Below, one piece after another: positions 1 through 4,291 of a stretch of 10,558 nt of DNA. The number at the start of each line of letters is the position of its first letter. Position 1 is the stretch's first letter. The notes under the pieces were generated by a model, which had not been told where the DNA came from, did not search any database, and saw nothing but the letters and a program-made list of their open reading frames with translations. Origin of the DNA: an uncultured Candidatus Melainabacteria bacterium (GTDB taxonomy: Bacteria; Cyanobacteriota; Vampirovibrionia; Gastranaerophilales; Gastranaerophilaceae). The position numbers and the translations under genes are program-made. The stretch lies in assembly GCA_934717895.1 (NCBI GenBank), contig CAKUZO010000059.1:1-10558 (forward strand), read 5' to 3'.

Positions 1-111
1 CTTGTCTTCTCTGCTCCAAACCTCGCCAAATAATACATCATCATTTAATTCGGCAAATTTCGGAGCAAATTCTCCTCATTCTTTTCTGCCGGCTGTTTGT
101 TTTACTGCCAT
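1..111 (-). pseudogene. Carboxymuconolactone decarboxylase-family gene, 5' end with in-frame stop (partial)
   Basis: The gene reads leftward from ATG at 111-109 with a good AGGAGG ribosome binding site at 121-126 (9-base spacing). It translates as MAVKQTAGRKE, then TGA at 78-76 (codon 12), then continues open to the window edge as GEFAPKFAELNDD followed by VLFGEVWSREDK. The T-A-G-R, G-E-F-A-P-K-F-A and W-S-R-E-D-K blocks are what I know from the N-terminus of carboxymuconolactone decarboxylase-like (AhpD-fold) proteins, often small oxidoreductase or peroxidase-like enzymes paired with a MerR regulator. TGA for TTA or TTG (Leu) would be one substitution. I see no in-frame start soon after the stop, so the gene is probably dead unless the TGA is a read error. 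The catalytic Cys region lies outside the window. The family call is from memory of the pattern. Confidence 0.7.
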
Positions 112-126
112 AAATTTCAACCTCCT
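109..126 (-). promoter_or_regulatory. Ribosome binding site and start of the decarboxylase-family gene
   Basis: A consensus AGGAGG (121-126 on the minus strand) stands 9 bases before ATG at 111-109. This intact translation signal before a stop-interrupted frame implies the gene was functional recently. Confidence 0.75.
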
Positions 127-131
127 AAATT

Positions 132-161
132 TTGAAATTTGCTATTGATTATTTTTATAAT
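132..161 (+). promoter_or_regulatory. Probable promoter of the MerR gene
   Basis: TTGAAA at 132-137 and TATAAT at 156-161 are separated by 18 bases and point toward the MerR gene starting at 234. The predicted transcript would begin near 168 and cross the operator at 184-201, which would allow autoregulation. Prediction from consensus match only. Confidence 0.5.
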
Positions 162-174
162 CTCTGTTATATTG

Positions 175-205
175 ATGATAACACCTAAACCTAACTTTAA
201 GTCAA
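175..205 (-). promoter_or_regulatory. MerR-type promoter with 19-base spacer and operator
   Basis: On the minus strand TTGACT (205-200) and TATCAT (180-175) are separated by 19 bases, the overlong spacer typical of promoters that MerR-family regulators activate by DNA distortion. The spacer and -35 edge hold an imperfect dyad at 184-201 (CCTAAACCT and AACTTTAAG; 6 of 9 positions are symmetric). It drives the decarboxylase-family gene to the left. The geometry is seen directly; control by the adjacent MerR protein is inferred. Confidence 0.7.
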
Positions 206-233
206 CAACTTTTTTATTTTTTGGAGGAAAATT

Positions 234-674
234 ATGTTTACGATTGGTCAAGTATCTGAAATGTTTGATTTACCGGTATCAACTTTGCGTTACTACGATA
301 AAGAAGGGCTGTTTCCTGAATTAAATCGCACATCGGGAATTAGACAATTTAGCGAAAAAGAGGTTGAAGCATTACGGGTTATTGAATGCTTGAAAAAAAC
401 AGGGTTGCAAATAAAAGACATTAAGCAATTTATGTCTTGGTGTATGGAAGGAAGTTCAACATATACCAAAAGAAAAGAATTGTTTGAAAACCAAAAAAAG
501 CAAGTAGAAGCTGAGATTACCAAGTTAAATATAACGCTTGATATGTTAAATTTCAAATGTTGGTATTACAGTGAGGCTATCAAAGACGGAAATGAAGAAA
601 GGCTCAAAAATATAATTCCGAACGAATTACCAAACAGCATTAAATCTGCATATATGAATTCACACAAAGAATAA
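234..674 (+). CDS. MerR-family transcriptional regulator
   Basis: A 146-residue protein that starts at ATG after TTGGAGGAAAATT (GGAGG at 223-227). Residues 2-21 form the MerR helix-turn-helix (IGQVSEMFDLPVSTLRYYDK), followed by the wing around GLFPELNRTSGIRQFS. Residues about 75-107 are a dimerisation coiled coil, and a short C-terminus carries FKCWYY (107-112). That ending resembles MerR proteins found beside carboxymuconolactone decarboxylase or aldo/keto reductase genes rather than metal sensors, and I see no metal-binding Cys cluster. The divergent gene (1-111) and the 19-base-spacer promoter at 175-205 are its likely target. The inducer is unknown. Since the presumed target is interrupted, the regulator may be an orphan controlling itself or distant genes. 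Confidence 0.9.
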   Translation: MFTIGQVSEMFDLPVSTLRYYDKEGLFPELNRTSGIRQFSEKEVEALRVIECLKKTGLQIKDIKQFMSWCMEGSSTYTKRKELFENQKKQVEAEITKLNITLDMLNFKCWYYSEAIKDGNEERLKNIIPNELPNSIKSAYMNSHKE

Positions 675-679
675 AAAAT

Positions 680-747
680 TAGATAAAAAAGAAAAAGTAA
701 TCACTAACGAATTTGACTTGTGATTGATGCTTTTTTGATGATGTACC
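680..747 (-). pseudogene. Integrase C-terminal remnant A with terminator-like hairpin
   Basis: Read on the minus strand, 747-724 encodes GTSSKKHQ and continues SQVKFVSDYFFFF to a stop. This matches two other scraps in the window (2285-2310 and 2575-2646). The stretch ends in AATCAC (720-725) pairing with GTGATT (699-704) over a 15-base loop, followed on the minus strand by a T-rich run, so it looks like the 3' end of a minus-strand tyrosine-recombinase gene with its terminator. Identity rests on the shared S-K-K-H-Q signature and on context, so it is tentative. Confidence 0.4.
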
Positions 748-995
748 AAAAACTAATTTCAAACTACACGATAATAAATTTTACAAATCATCTTAAAGAG
801 AAAAATTTGTCTGCTAAAAGTATCAATGACATTTTAATTGTACTCGGTTTAGCATTTAAGTATGCTGAAGAAAAATATGAAATTACAACACCGAGAATTC
901 GCTATCTTAAAGAAGAAAAGAAAGATATACACGTTCTATCTGTTAATGAACAATTACAACTAACAACTTATCTTACAGATGAGTTTGAGATATAA
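720..995 (+). pseudogene. Tyrosine recombinase (integrase) fragment, core-binding domain only
   Basis: The open frame encodes about 91 residues. Residues 15-55 (from SNYTIINFTNHLKEKNLSAK onward through NDILIVLGLAFKYA) match the SAM-like core-binding domain of phage/ICE integrases, and residues 60-90 are the linker into the catalytic domain (VLSVNEQLQLTTYL). It stops at DEFEI just where the catalytic domain (first Arg of the R-K-H-R-H-Y set) should begin, and the N-terminal arm-binding domain is absent. The nominal GTG start has no ribosome binding site, and the first 9 residues derive from the antisense of remnant A. It is therefore a double-truncated relic. Complete relatives have roughly 380-400 residues. 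It cannot recombine DNA on its own. Confidence 0.7.
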
Positions 996-999
996 AAAA

Positions 1000-1022
1000 T
1001 ACCCACTAATAAATAGTGGGTA
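1000..1022 (-). terminator. Rho-independent terminator of the Cys-rich gene
   Basis: TACCCACT (1000-1007) pairs with AGTGGGTA (1015-1022) around a 7-base loop. On the minus strand the stem is followed by ATTTTTTA. It lies 13 bases beyond the stop codon of the gene at 1036-1815 and closes that single-gene unit. Confidence 0.75.
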
Positions 1023-1035
1023 AAAATAATACAAT

Positions 1036-1815
1036 TTATTTTTTATCAACCATCATAACTTCCAAATGAGATTGGCAAGCAATATCCAAAAAATAATTGA
1101 TTTCACGAACATCTTGTTTATTATTATGTTTAACAATATAATTAATCATCTTTTTTTCACTATCTGTGAAATCATCTAATGGCATGTCTGCATCCCAATA
1201 TAATTTATCTACCCTCGTAAATTCTCGAGCAAAATTAATAGGACATTTTAAATAACAACTTATAGTTCTTGAAAGTTCTTTTTTCCAAGAAGGAAAAGTA
1301 TTCAATTTCTCTGAAATGTTTGATTCAGACCAAAACAGTTTATTTGACTCTTTTAATTTATCAAAGTTAGATGTTGTGCAATTCAACAAAATTTTTGAAT
1401 CAATAAATAAACCACTAGAAAATTGCTTAATTCGTTTTTGAGCAAATCCTTTTGTTTTTGCTCGATAAACTACTCCAAAGGTAACATCTAGTAAAACAGC
1501 TATATCAACCATACTGATACCATATATTAGTTTAATAGCATCAAAAATATTTATTGGTATGCTTTTACCATCAATATAATTATCCAATAAAGAAGAAAAT
1601 TCCGAATATGAAATTGAACAATCATGATAAGTTTCTCTTAAAAATCGAGGTGCATTATATATCTCATATGAAAAACAATCTAAATTCGAATTCCAATTTT
1701 CACAACATTTTGAATCATCAGTGATTCTCTCGCCATAATCATATAAATCACCATTACCAACGCAAATTCCATCAAAATTGAATTCACAATTCTTGCATTC
1801 TTTAACACGTTTCAT
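1036..1815 (-). CDS. Cys-rich, HTH-like protein of unknown function
   Basis: A 259-residue protein with AAGGAGG at 1824-1830, 8 bases before ATG. I do not recognise a named family. The N-terminus has C7-x2-C10-x7-C18 and C37-C38, with the segment CKNCEFNFDGIC, a possible zinc-binding knuckle, followed by ITDDSKCCENW. Residues about 90-135 (DAIKLIYGISMVDIAVLLDV and following RAKTKGFAQKRIKQF) read like a divergent XRE-type helix-turn-helix. The C-terminal 100 residues are charged and probably helical. I see no signal peptide or membrane segment. It has its own promoter and terminator and faces away from its neighbours, like independently expressed mobile-element cargo. DNA binding or regulation is a weak inference. 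The sequence is AT-richer by eye than the R-M genes, consistent with separate acquisition. Confidence 0.75.
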   Translation of the reverse strand: MKRVKECKNCEFNFDGICVGNGDLYDYGERITDDSKCCENWNSNLDCFSYEIYNAPRFLRETYHDCSISYSEFSSLLDNYIDGKSIPINIFDAIKLIYGISMVDIAVLLDVTFGVVYRAKTKGFAQKRIKQFSSGLFIDSKILLNCTTSNFDKLKESNKLFWSESNISEKLNTFPSWKKELSRTISCYLKCPINFAREFTRVDKLYWDADMPLDDFTDSEKKMINYIVKHNNKQDVREINYFLDIACQSHLEVMMVDKK

Positions 1816-1839
1816 ACTTCTATCCTCCTTAATGGAATA

Positions 1840-1868
1840 ATTATAACATTTTAAATCTTTCTTATCAA
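1840..1868 (-). promoter_or_regulatory. Promoter of the Cys-rich gene
   Basis: On the minus strand TTGATA (1868-1863) and TATAAT (1845-1840) are separated by exactly 17 bases. Transcription would start near 1833, about 18 bases before the start codon, leaving room only for the ribosome binding site at 1824-1830. This is one of the best promoter matches in the window. Confidence 0.75.
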
Positions 1869-1953
1869 TATCTTCCTATAGATTCTCCTTAATTAATCAA
1901 CATAAAAATAATAGAAAGATGTAACTTGTAATAATTAGTTCGATAAAAAAATC

Positions 1954-1980
1954 AGGCAGCTTAAAGCAGCTGCCTTTTTT
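1954..1980. terminator. Bidirectional rho-independent terminator
   Basis: AGGCAGCT (1954-1961) pairs with AGCTGCCT (1968-1975), with T6 on the plus side and A7 before the stem (T7 on the minus strand). No gene ends immediately before it on the plus strand. On the minus strand it follows the tRNA-like 3' end at 1980-2003, the usual place for a tRNA terminator. Confidence 0.75.
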
Positions 1981-2003
1981 GGCGGAGGTTCAGGAATCGA
2001 ACC
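1980..2003 (-). other. tRNA-Ser-like 3' end (possible attachment-site remnant)
   Basis: Read on the minus strand this gives GGTTCGATTCC then TGAACCTCCGCCA: a T-loop (TTCGATT), a C-T-C-C-G acceptor end and an encoded CCA. The ending CCTCCGCCA is that of bacterial tRNA-Ser, but the T-stem plus acceptor is one base short and no tRNA body precedes it. It is either a decayed displaced 3' end left by an integration, or a fortuitous match. A terminator follows directly. Confidence 0.35.
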
Positions 2004-2049
2004 ATATCGGTTTATCTTTAAATTTTATATGGTTAATATGCTTAAATTA

Positions 2050-2118
2050 CTATTGCCATCTCTGTTGCTGGTTTACCTCCATACAACCGATTACCACCAC
2101 AACATTGAGTACTGACAT
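2050..2118 (-). CDS. Possible 22-residue small ORF, unrecognised
   Basis: ATG at 2118-2116 preceded by AGGTG (2124-2128, 5-base spacing). The peptide starts MSVLNVVVVIGC and ends NQQQRWQ before TAG. An ATTATA box at 2168-2173 could be a minus-strand -10, but I see no good -35. In another frame of the same strand a start-less open stretch (about 2042-2182) encodes a Cys/Gly-containing end, CCGGNRLYGGKPATEMAIVI. Neither frame is convincing. I list it because the 1990-2280 interval otherwise holds no gene. Confidence 0.15.
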   Translation of the reverse strand: MSVLNVVVVIGCMEVNQQQRWQ

Positions 2119-2284
2119 ATTTACACCTACCAACATAATAATTTGAATGAATAATTCTACTATATCTATTATAACGGAAAGGAATTCAGTAGAAATAGCA
2201 AGTTCGTTATCACACGCCCACATAAAAATATAAAGCTATATTGCAATATATAATATCATATCCTGCTATTATTATCAAGAATTT

Positions 2285-2310
2285 TTGATGCTCTTTTGAT
2301 GCTGTACGGA
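2285..2310 (-). pseudogene. Integrase C-terminal remnant B
   Basis: On the minus strand 2310-2285 reads FRTASKEHQ, the second copy of the recurring motif (nucleotides TTGATGCTCTTTTGATG on the plus strand, then CTGTAC). No catalytic-domain coding sequence lies upstream. It marks another recombination scar between the tRNA-Ser-like and tRNA-Trp sites. Confidence 0.35.
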
Positions 2311-2384
2311 ACGGAGAGGTTGGATTTATTGGAAAAAGTTGAACAAATCCGGTTAGAAAAGTGTTAGAAAACAGGTATAATCAG

Positions 2385-2397
2385 ACCGCGTGCCGAG
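2385..2397 (+). repeat. 13-base inverted copy of the tRNA-Trp variable/T-stem segment
   Basis: ACCGCGTGCCGAG here is the exact reverse complement of 2477-2489 inside the tRNA-Trp fragment. The two arms enclose the terminator hairpin at 2414-2447. A shorter CCGCGTG occurs again at 2520-2526. Confidence 0.8.
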
Positions 2398-2413
2398 ATA
2401 GAAAAGACAGCAA

Positions 2414-2447
2414 AAAAGCCTTGAAACCACATAGTTTCAAGGCTTTT
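2414..2447. terminator. Strong terminator downstream of the tRNA-Trp 3' half
   Basis: AAAAGCCTTGAAAC (2414-2427) pairs perfectly with GTTTCAAGGCTTTT (2434-2447), a 14-base stem with a 6-base loop. On the minus strand it ends in TTTTTT, 4 bases beyond the tRNA CCA end, so it is the natural tRNA-Trp terminator. That it has stayed with the bare 3' half suggests this side is the original chromosomal flank. Confidence 0.85.
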
Positions 2448-2451
2448 CATG

Positions 2452-2496
2452 TGGCAGGGGCAGAAGGACTTGAACCCTCGGCACGCGGTTTTGGAG
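2452..2496 (-). other. 3' half of tRNA-Trp (attachment-site remnant)
   Basis: On the minus strand the segment reads CTCCAAA (anticodon loop, CCA anticodon for Trp), ACCGC (3' anticodon stem), GTGCC (variable region), GAGGG-TTCAAGT-CCTTC (T arm), TGCCCCT (acceptor), G and CCA. It fits bacterial tRNA-Trp, whose 5' acceptor is AGGGGCA. The 5' half is missing: the base-pairing partner GCGGT is replaced by GAAAAGCGT-type sequence. The break in the anticodon loop is the classical crossover position of tRNA-targeting tyrosine integrases. Hence it is an att site of an integrated element, not a working tRNA. By orientation, the element lies to the right (from 2497) and the intact tRNA-Trp should be at its far end, outside the window. 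Confidence 0.85.
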
Positions 2497-2559
2497 CGAA
2501 AAGCACGCTTTCAGTTAAGCCGCGTGTTAAAATACAGTCCCCCTAAAGCTCCGCATAAA

Positions 2560-2597
2560 AACAGCACTTTCAGGATTAGAAAGTGCTGTTCGTTTTT
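2560..2597. terminator. Bidirectional terminator beside the attachment site
   Basis: AACAGCACTTTC (2560-2571) pairs with GAAAGTGCTGTT (2579-2590), a 12-base perfect stem with a 7-base loop. It is followed by CGTTTTT on the plus strand and by TTTTA on the minus strand. It sits at the end of integrase remnant C, so it probably terminated that gene. Confidence 0.85.
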
Positions 2598-2646
2598 GTC
2601 TTTATAGGTTTTGCTGAAAATTGATGCTTTTTTGATGCTCTTGAAA
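2575..2646 (-). pseudogene. Integrase C-terminal remnant C, next to the attachment site
   Basis: On the minus strand the frame reads FSRASKKHQFSAKP, then IKTKTNSTF and a TAA stop that falls in the loop of the terminator at 2560-2597. This is the layout of a tyrosine-integrase 3' end just inside an att site (att at 2452-2496). The A-S-K-K-H-Q ending is familiar from Firmicutes phage/ICE integrases. Upstream on the minus strand there is no catalytic-domain sequence, only non-coding DNA and then the fic gene, so the body of the gene has been deleted. The call rests on motif and position. Confidence 0.45.
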
Positions 2647-2732
2647 AATAAAACATATTTATAACTCAAATAAAATGCACCCCACTGCAAGAAATAGTGA
2701 CAAATAATAGTAAAACCCTTTCGGTATGAATT

Positions 2733-2792
2733 TTATAATTCTTCAGTTTTGAAAGTTGCTTTAGGCATTTTATCGATATTTTTAAGCGCCAT
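2733..2792 (-). CDS. Possible 19-residue leader or truncated small ORF
   Basis: ATG at 2792-2790 with AGAGGTG at 2797-2803 opens MALKNIDKMPKATFKTEEL and stops at TAA. It has a well-formed promoter of its own (2826-2854). In frame after the stop, 23 further codons run open and encode a hydrophobic stretch (YYYLSLFLAVGCILFEL), so it may be the interrupted start of a longer small membrane protein. I do not recognise a family. Its position between fic and the integrase remnant makes a decayed gene as likely as a working peptide. Confidence 0.35.
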   Translation of the reverse strand: MALKNIDKMPKATFKTEEL

Positions 2793-2825
2793 ATTGCACC
2801 TCTAAAAACTAAAATTTATGTGTTT

Positions 2826-2854
2826 ATTATAACATTGATTTGATTAGAATTCAA
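2826..2854 (-). promoter_or_regulatory. Promoter reading left from the fic 3' flank
   Basis: On the minus strand TTGAAT (2854-2849) and TATAAT (2831-2826) are separated by 17 bases. It lies 38 bases beyond the fic stop codon and would transcribe the small ORF at 2733-2792 and the integrase remnant beyond it. Confidence 0.65.
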
Positions 2855-2891
2855 CTTAATGATTACTATGTGTTAACCTAATTTAATAATT

Positions 2892-3878
2892 TTACAAATT
2901 TGAATTAACAACCCATTTGCCATTGCGTTTTCCGTTTTCTCGCTTAATTAAGTCCTTTTCTTGCATAGTTTTCATACGGCGTTTTATAGTTCTCTCCGTT
3001 ACATTTAATGCTTTAGCAAGTTCATTTTGAGTTATATTCGGATTATCAATTATCAAGTCAATTATTTTTTGTTCTTCCAAAGTGACATCCTTATTGTCAC
3101 TTTGAATGTCACTTTGGGCTGTTGCTTCCATAAGTGCATCTTTAATGGTTTCAAGCATAAATATAATGAACTCTGTTGATTCACCAGCATAATCGGAATC
3201 ATTTATTGCCTGATAATATTCGTCCTGCTTTTTATAAATCATTGATTCAACCGGTAAATACGCAAAAATAGGGTCAACCTTAGACAAAATCAATGTTTGC
3301 CACAGTCTGCCCGTTCTGCCGTTGCCGTCTAAAAACGGATGAATTGACTCAAATTCAAAATGAAAAATGCAAGATTTAATAATGTCATTAGTGTCATCGT
3401 TTTTAAGCCATTGTAATAAGTCTTCAACAGCCTTTGGAACATAAGCTGGAAGAGTTCCGACATGTATTACCTCACCACTTTTGCTGTCAACAACACCAAC
3501 AGGCTTTGTACGAAAAGCGCCCGATTCTTCTACAAGTCCGCTTGTCATAACACCGTGTGCCTTTAGTAAATCATCAACAGAATATGGGTCGAGCATATCA
3601 AGCAACTCATAAATTTCATAAGCGTTTTTTACTTCTTGTATATCTTTAGGCGGAGCAATAACCATTTTACCATTAAGCACAGATGTAACCTGCTCCAGAG
3701 TTAAAGTATTTTGCTCAATCGCCAATGAATCATGAATCGTTCTGATTCTGTTTGCACGGCGCAATTTTGGGTTTTTATCAAAATTCGACAATGCTGATAC
3801 ACTGCCGATAATTCGAGAAATATCAGCCACCAAAGACACCATTTTGTTATTCAGTTTGTATTTTGGAATATAGCTCAT
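2892..3878 (-). CDS. Fic-domain protein with C-terminal winged helix (putative AMPylase)
   Basis: A 328-residue protein. Fic enzymes usually transfer AMP from ATP to a Ser, Thr or Tyr hydroxyl of a target protein. The full signature HPFLDGNGRTGR lies at 180-191 with catalytic H180, and flap residues around 134-143 (SGEVIHVGTL). An N-terminal inhibitory helix is visible at 51-57 (SLAIEQN), with the regulatory Glu at 55. The usual S/T-x-x-x-E-G/N motif here has Gln after Glu. Residues 268-325 are a winged helix-turn-helix (ITQNELAKALNVTERTIKRR), reached by a linker with a QSDIQSDN repeat. AAGGAG (3885-3890) overlaps the stop of the HIRAN gene, so translation is coupled. This two-domain layout is common in bacterial Fic proteins (COG3177 type). 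The target is unknown. Activity is likely, since all catalytic residues are present. Last gene of the array; no terminator is seen. Confidence 0.93.
   Translation of the reverse strand: MSYIPKYKLNNKMVSLVADISRIIGSVSALSNFDKNPKLRRANRIRTIHDSLAIEQNTLTLEQVTSVLNGKMVIAPPKDIQEVKNAYEIYELLDMLDPYSVDDLLKAHGVMTSGLVEESGAFRTKPVGVVDSKSGEVIHVGTLPAYVPKAVEDLLQWLKNDDTNDIIKSCIFHFEFESIHPFLDGNGRTGRLWQTLILSKVDPIFAYLPVESMIYKKQDEYYQAINDSDYAGESTEFIIFMLETIKDALMEATAQSDIQSDNKDVTLEEQKIIDLIIDNPNITQNELAKALNVTERTIKRRMKTMQEKDLIKRENGKRNGKWVVNSNL
3078..3116. repeat. Inverted plus direct repeat in the fic linker
   Basis: CAAAGTGAC (3078-3086) is inverted as GTCACTTTG (3096-3104) and GTCACTTTG recurs directly at 3108-3116. The segment encodes the linker between Fic core and winged helix (QSDIQSDNKDV), a place where length variation would be tolerated. 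Confidence 0.7.
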
Positions 3879-3888
3879 ATATTTCTCC

Positions 3889-4287
3889 TTACTCGTGCAG
3901 GAAGACTTTAATATAAATCTTTACCCACGAGCCTTTCTTTTCTTTTGAGGTAATTCTACCAAAAAGCATTTTACCAGCATCCATCAGTCGAGCAAATATT
4001 ACATTGTCCTGCTTTGGAACATAGCCGATTTTAACACCATCTATCGTTTTTATTACAATGGCTTGTTTGTCATATTGATTATCCGCTTCTCTAAAGAATT
4101 CAAGCTTATCATCCGTATTTAGATGTCGTTCTAATTCTTCGATACCCTCAATATGTGTAGTTCCTGCCACATAAGTATCAAAAAGAAAAATATCTTTTTC
4201 AAACGGCTTCGGTATTGTAAGTTCTCCGTTGCTTCCATGAAGCAATCCCATAAGTCCACCGGCACCGGATTTCACTAAATCACCCAT
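3889..4287 (-). CDS. Stand-alone HIRAN-domain protein
   Basis: A 132-residue protein. Residues about 33-130 form a HIRAN domain: the opening strand FDTYVAGTTH (36-45), then LEFFREADNQYDKQAIVI (62-79), whose R-E-x-x-N-x-x-D-x-x-A-I pattern is the family core, then IGYVP (87-91). In eukaryotic HLTF the HIRAN domain binds 3' single-stranded DNA ends. Bacterial copies occur alone or fused to helicases and nucleases (established knowledge). The first 32 residues are Gly-rich (SGAGGLMGLLHGSNG) and have no recognised function. Start: AGGTGA lies across the stop of the J-domain gene, 4 bases upstream, so it is co-translated. With no enzymatic domain, it would act as a DNA-end or stalled-fork adaptor for its neighbours (inference). 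Confidence 0.88.
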   Translation of the reverse strand: MGDLVKSGAGGLMGLLHGSNGELTIPKPFEKDIFLFDTYVAGTTHIEGIEELERHLNTDDKLEFFREADNQYDKQAIVIKTIDGVKIGYVPKQDNVIFARLMDAGKMLFGRITSKEKKGSWVKIYIKVFLHE

Positions 4288-4291
4288 AAGC

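Noticed and set aside
76..78. TGA read as an amino acid through an altered genetic code
   Set aside because: The abi and J-domain genes end properly at TGA with tight coupling to the next gene, so TGA is a stop in this genome.
1980..2100. tmRNA or complete tRNA
   Set aside because: The acceptor end is one base short, and I cannot fold D and anticodon arms or find a tag-peptide frame with the expected 5' partner.
2237..2250. 14-base palindrome TATATTGCAATATA
   Set aside because: It is AT-rich with only a two-base GC centre and is isolated, with no promoter or gene next to it, so chance is a sufficient explanation.
2361..2546. Plus-strand 61-codon open frame with GAEGLEPSARGFG
   Set aside because: It is translated from the antisense of the tRNA-Trp half and its terminator hairpin. 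This is a well-known artefact of tRNA 3' ends, and there is no ribosome binding site.
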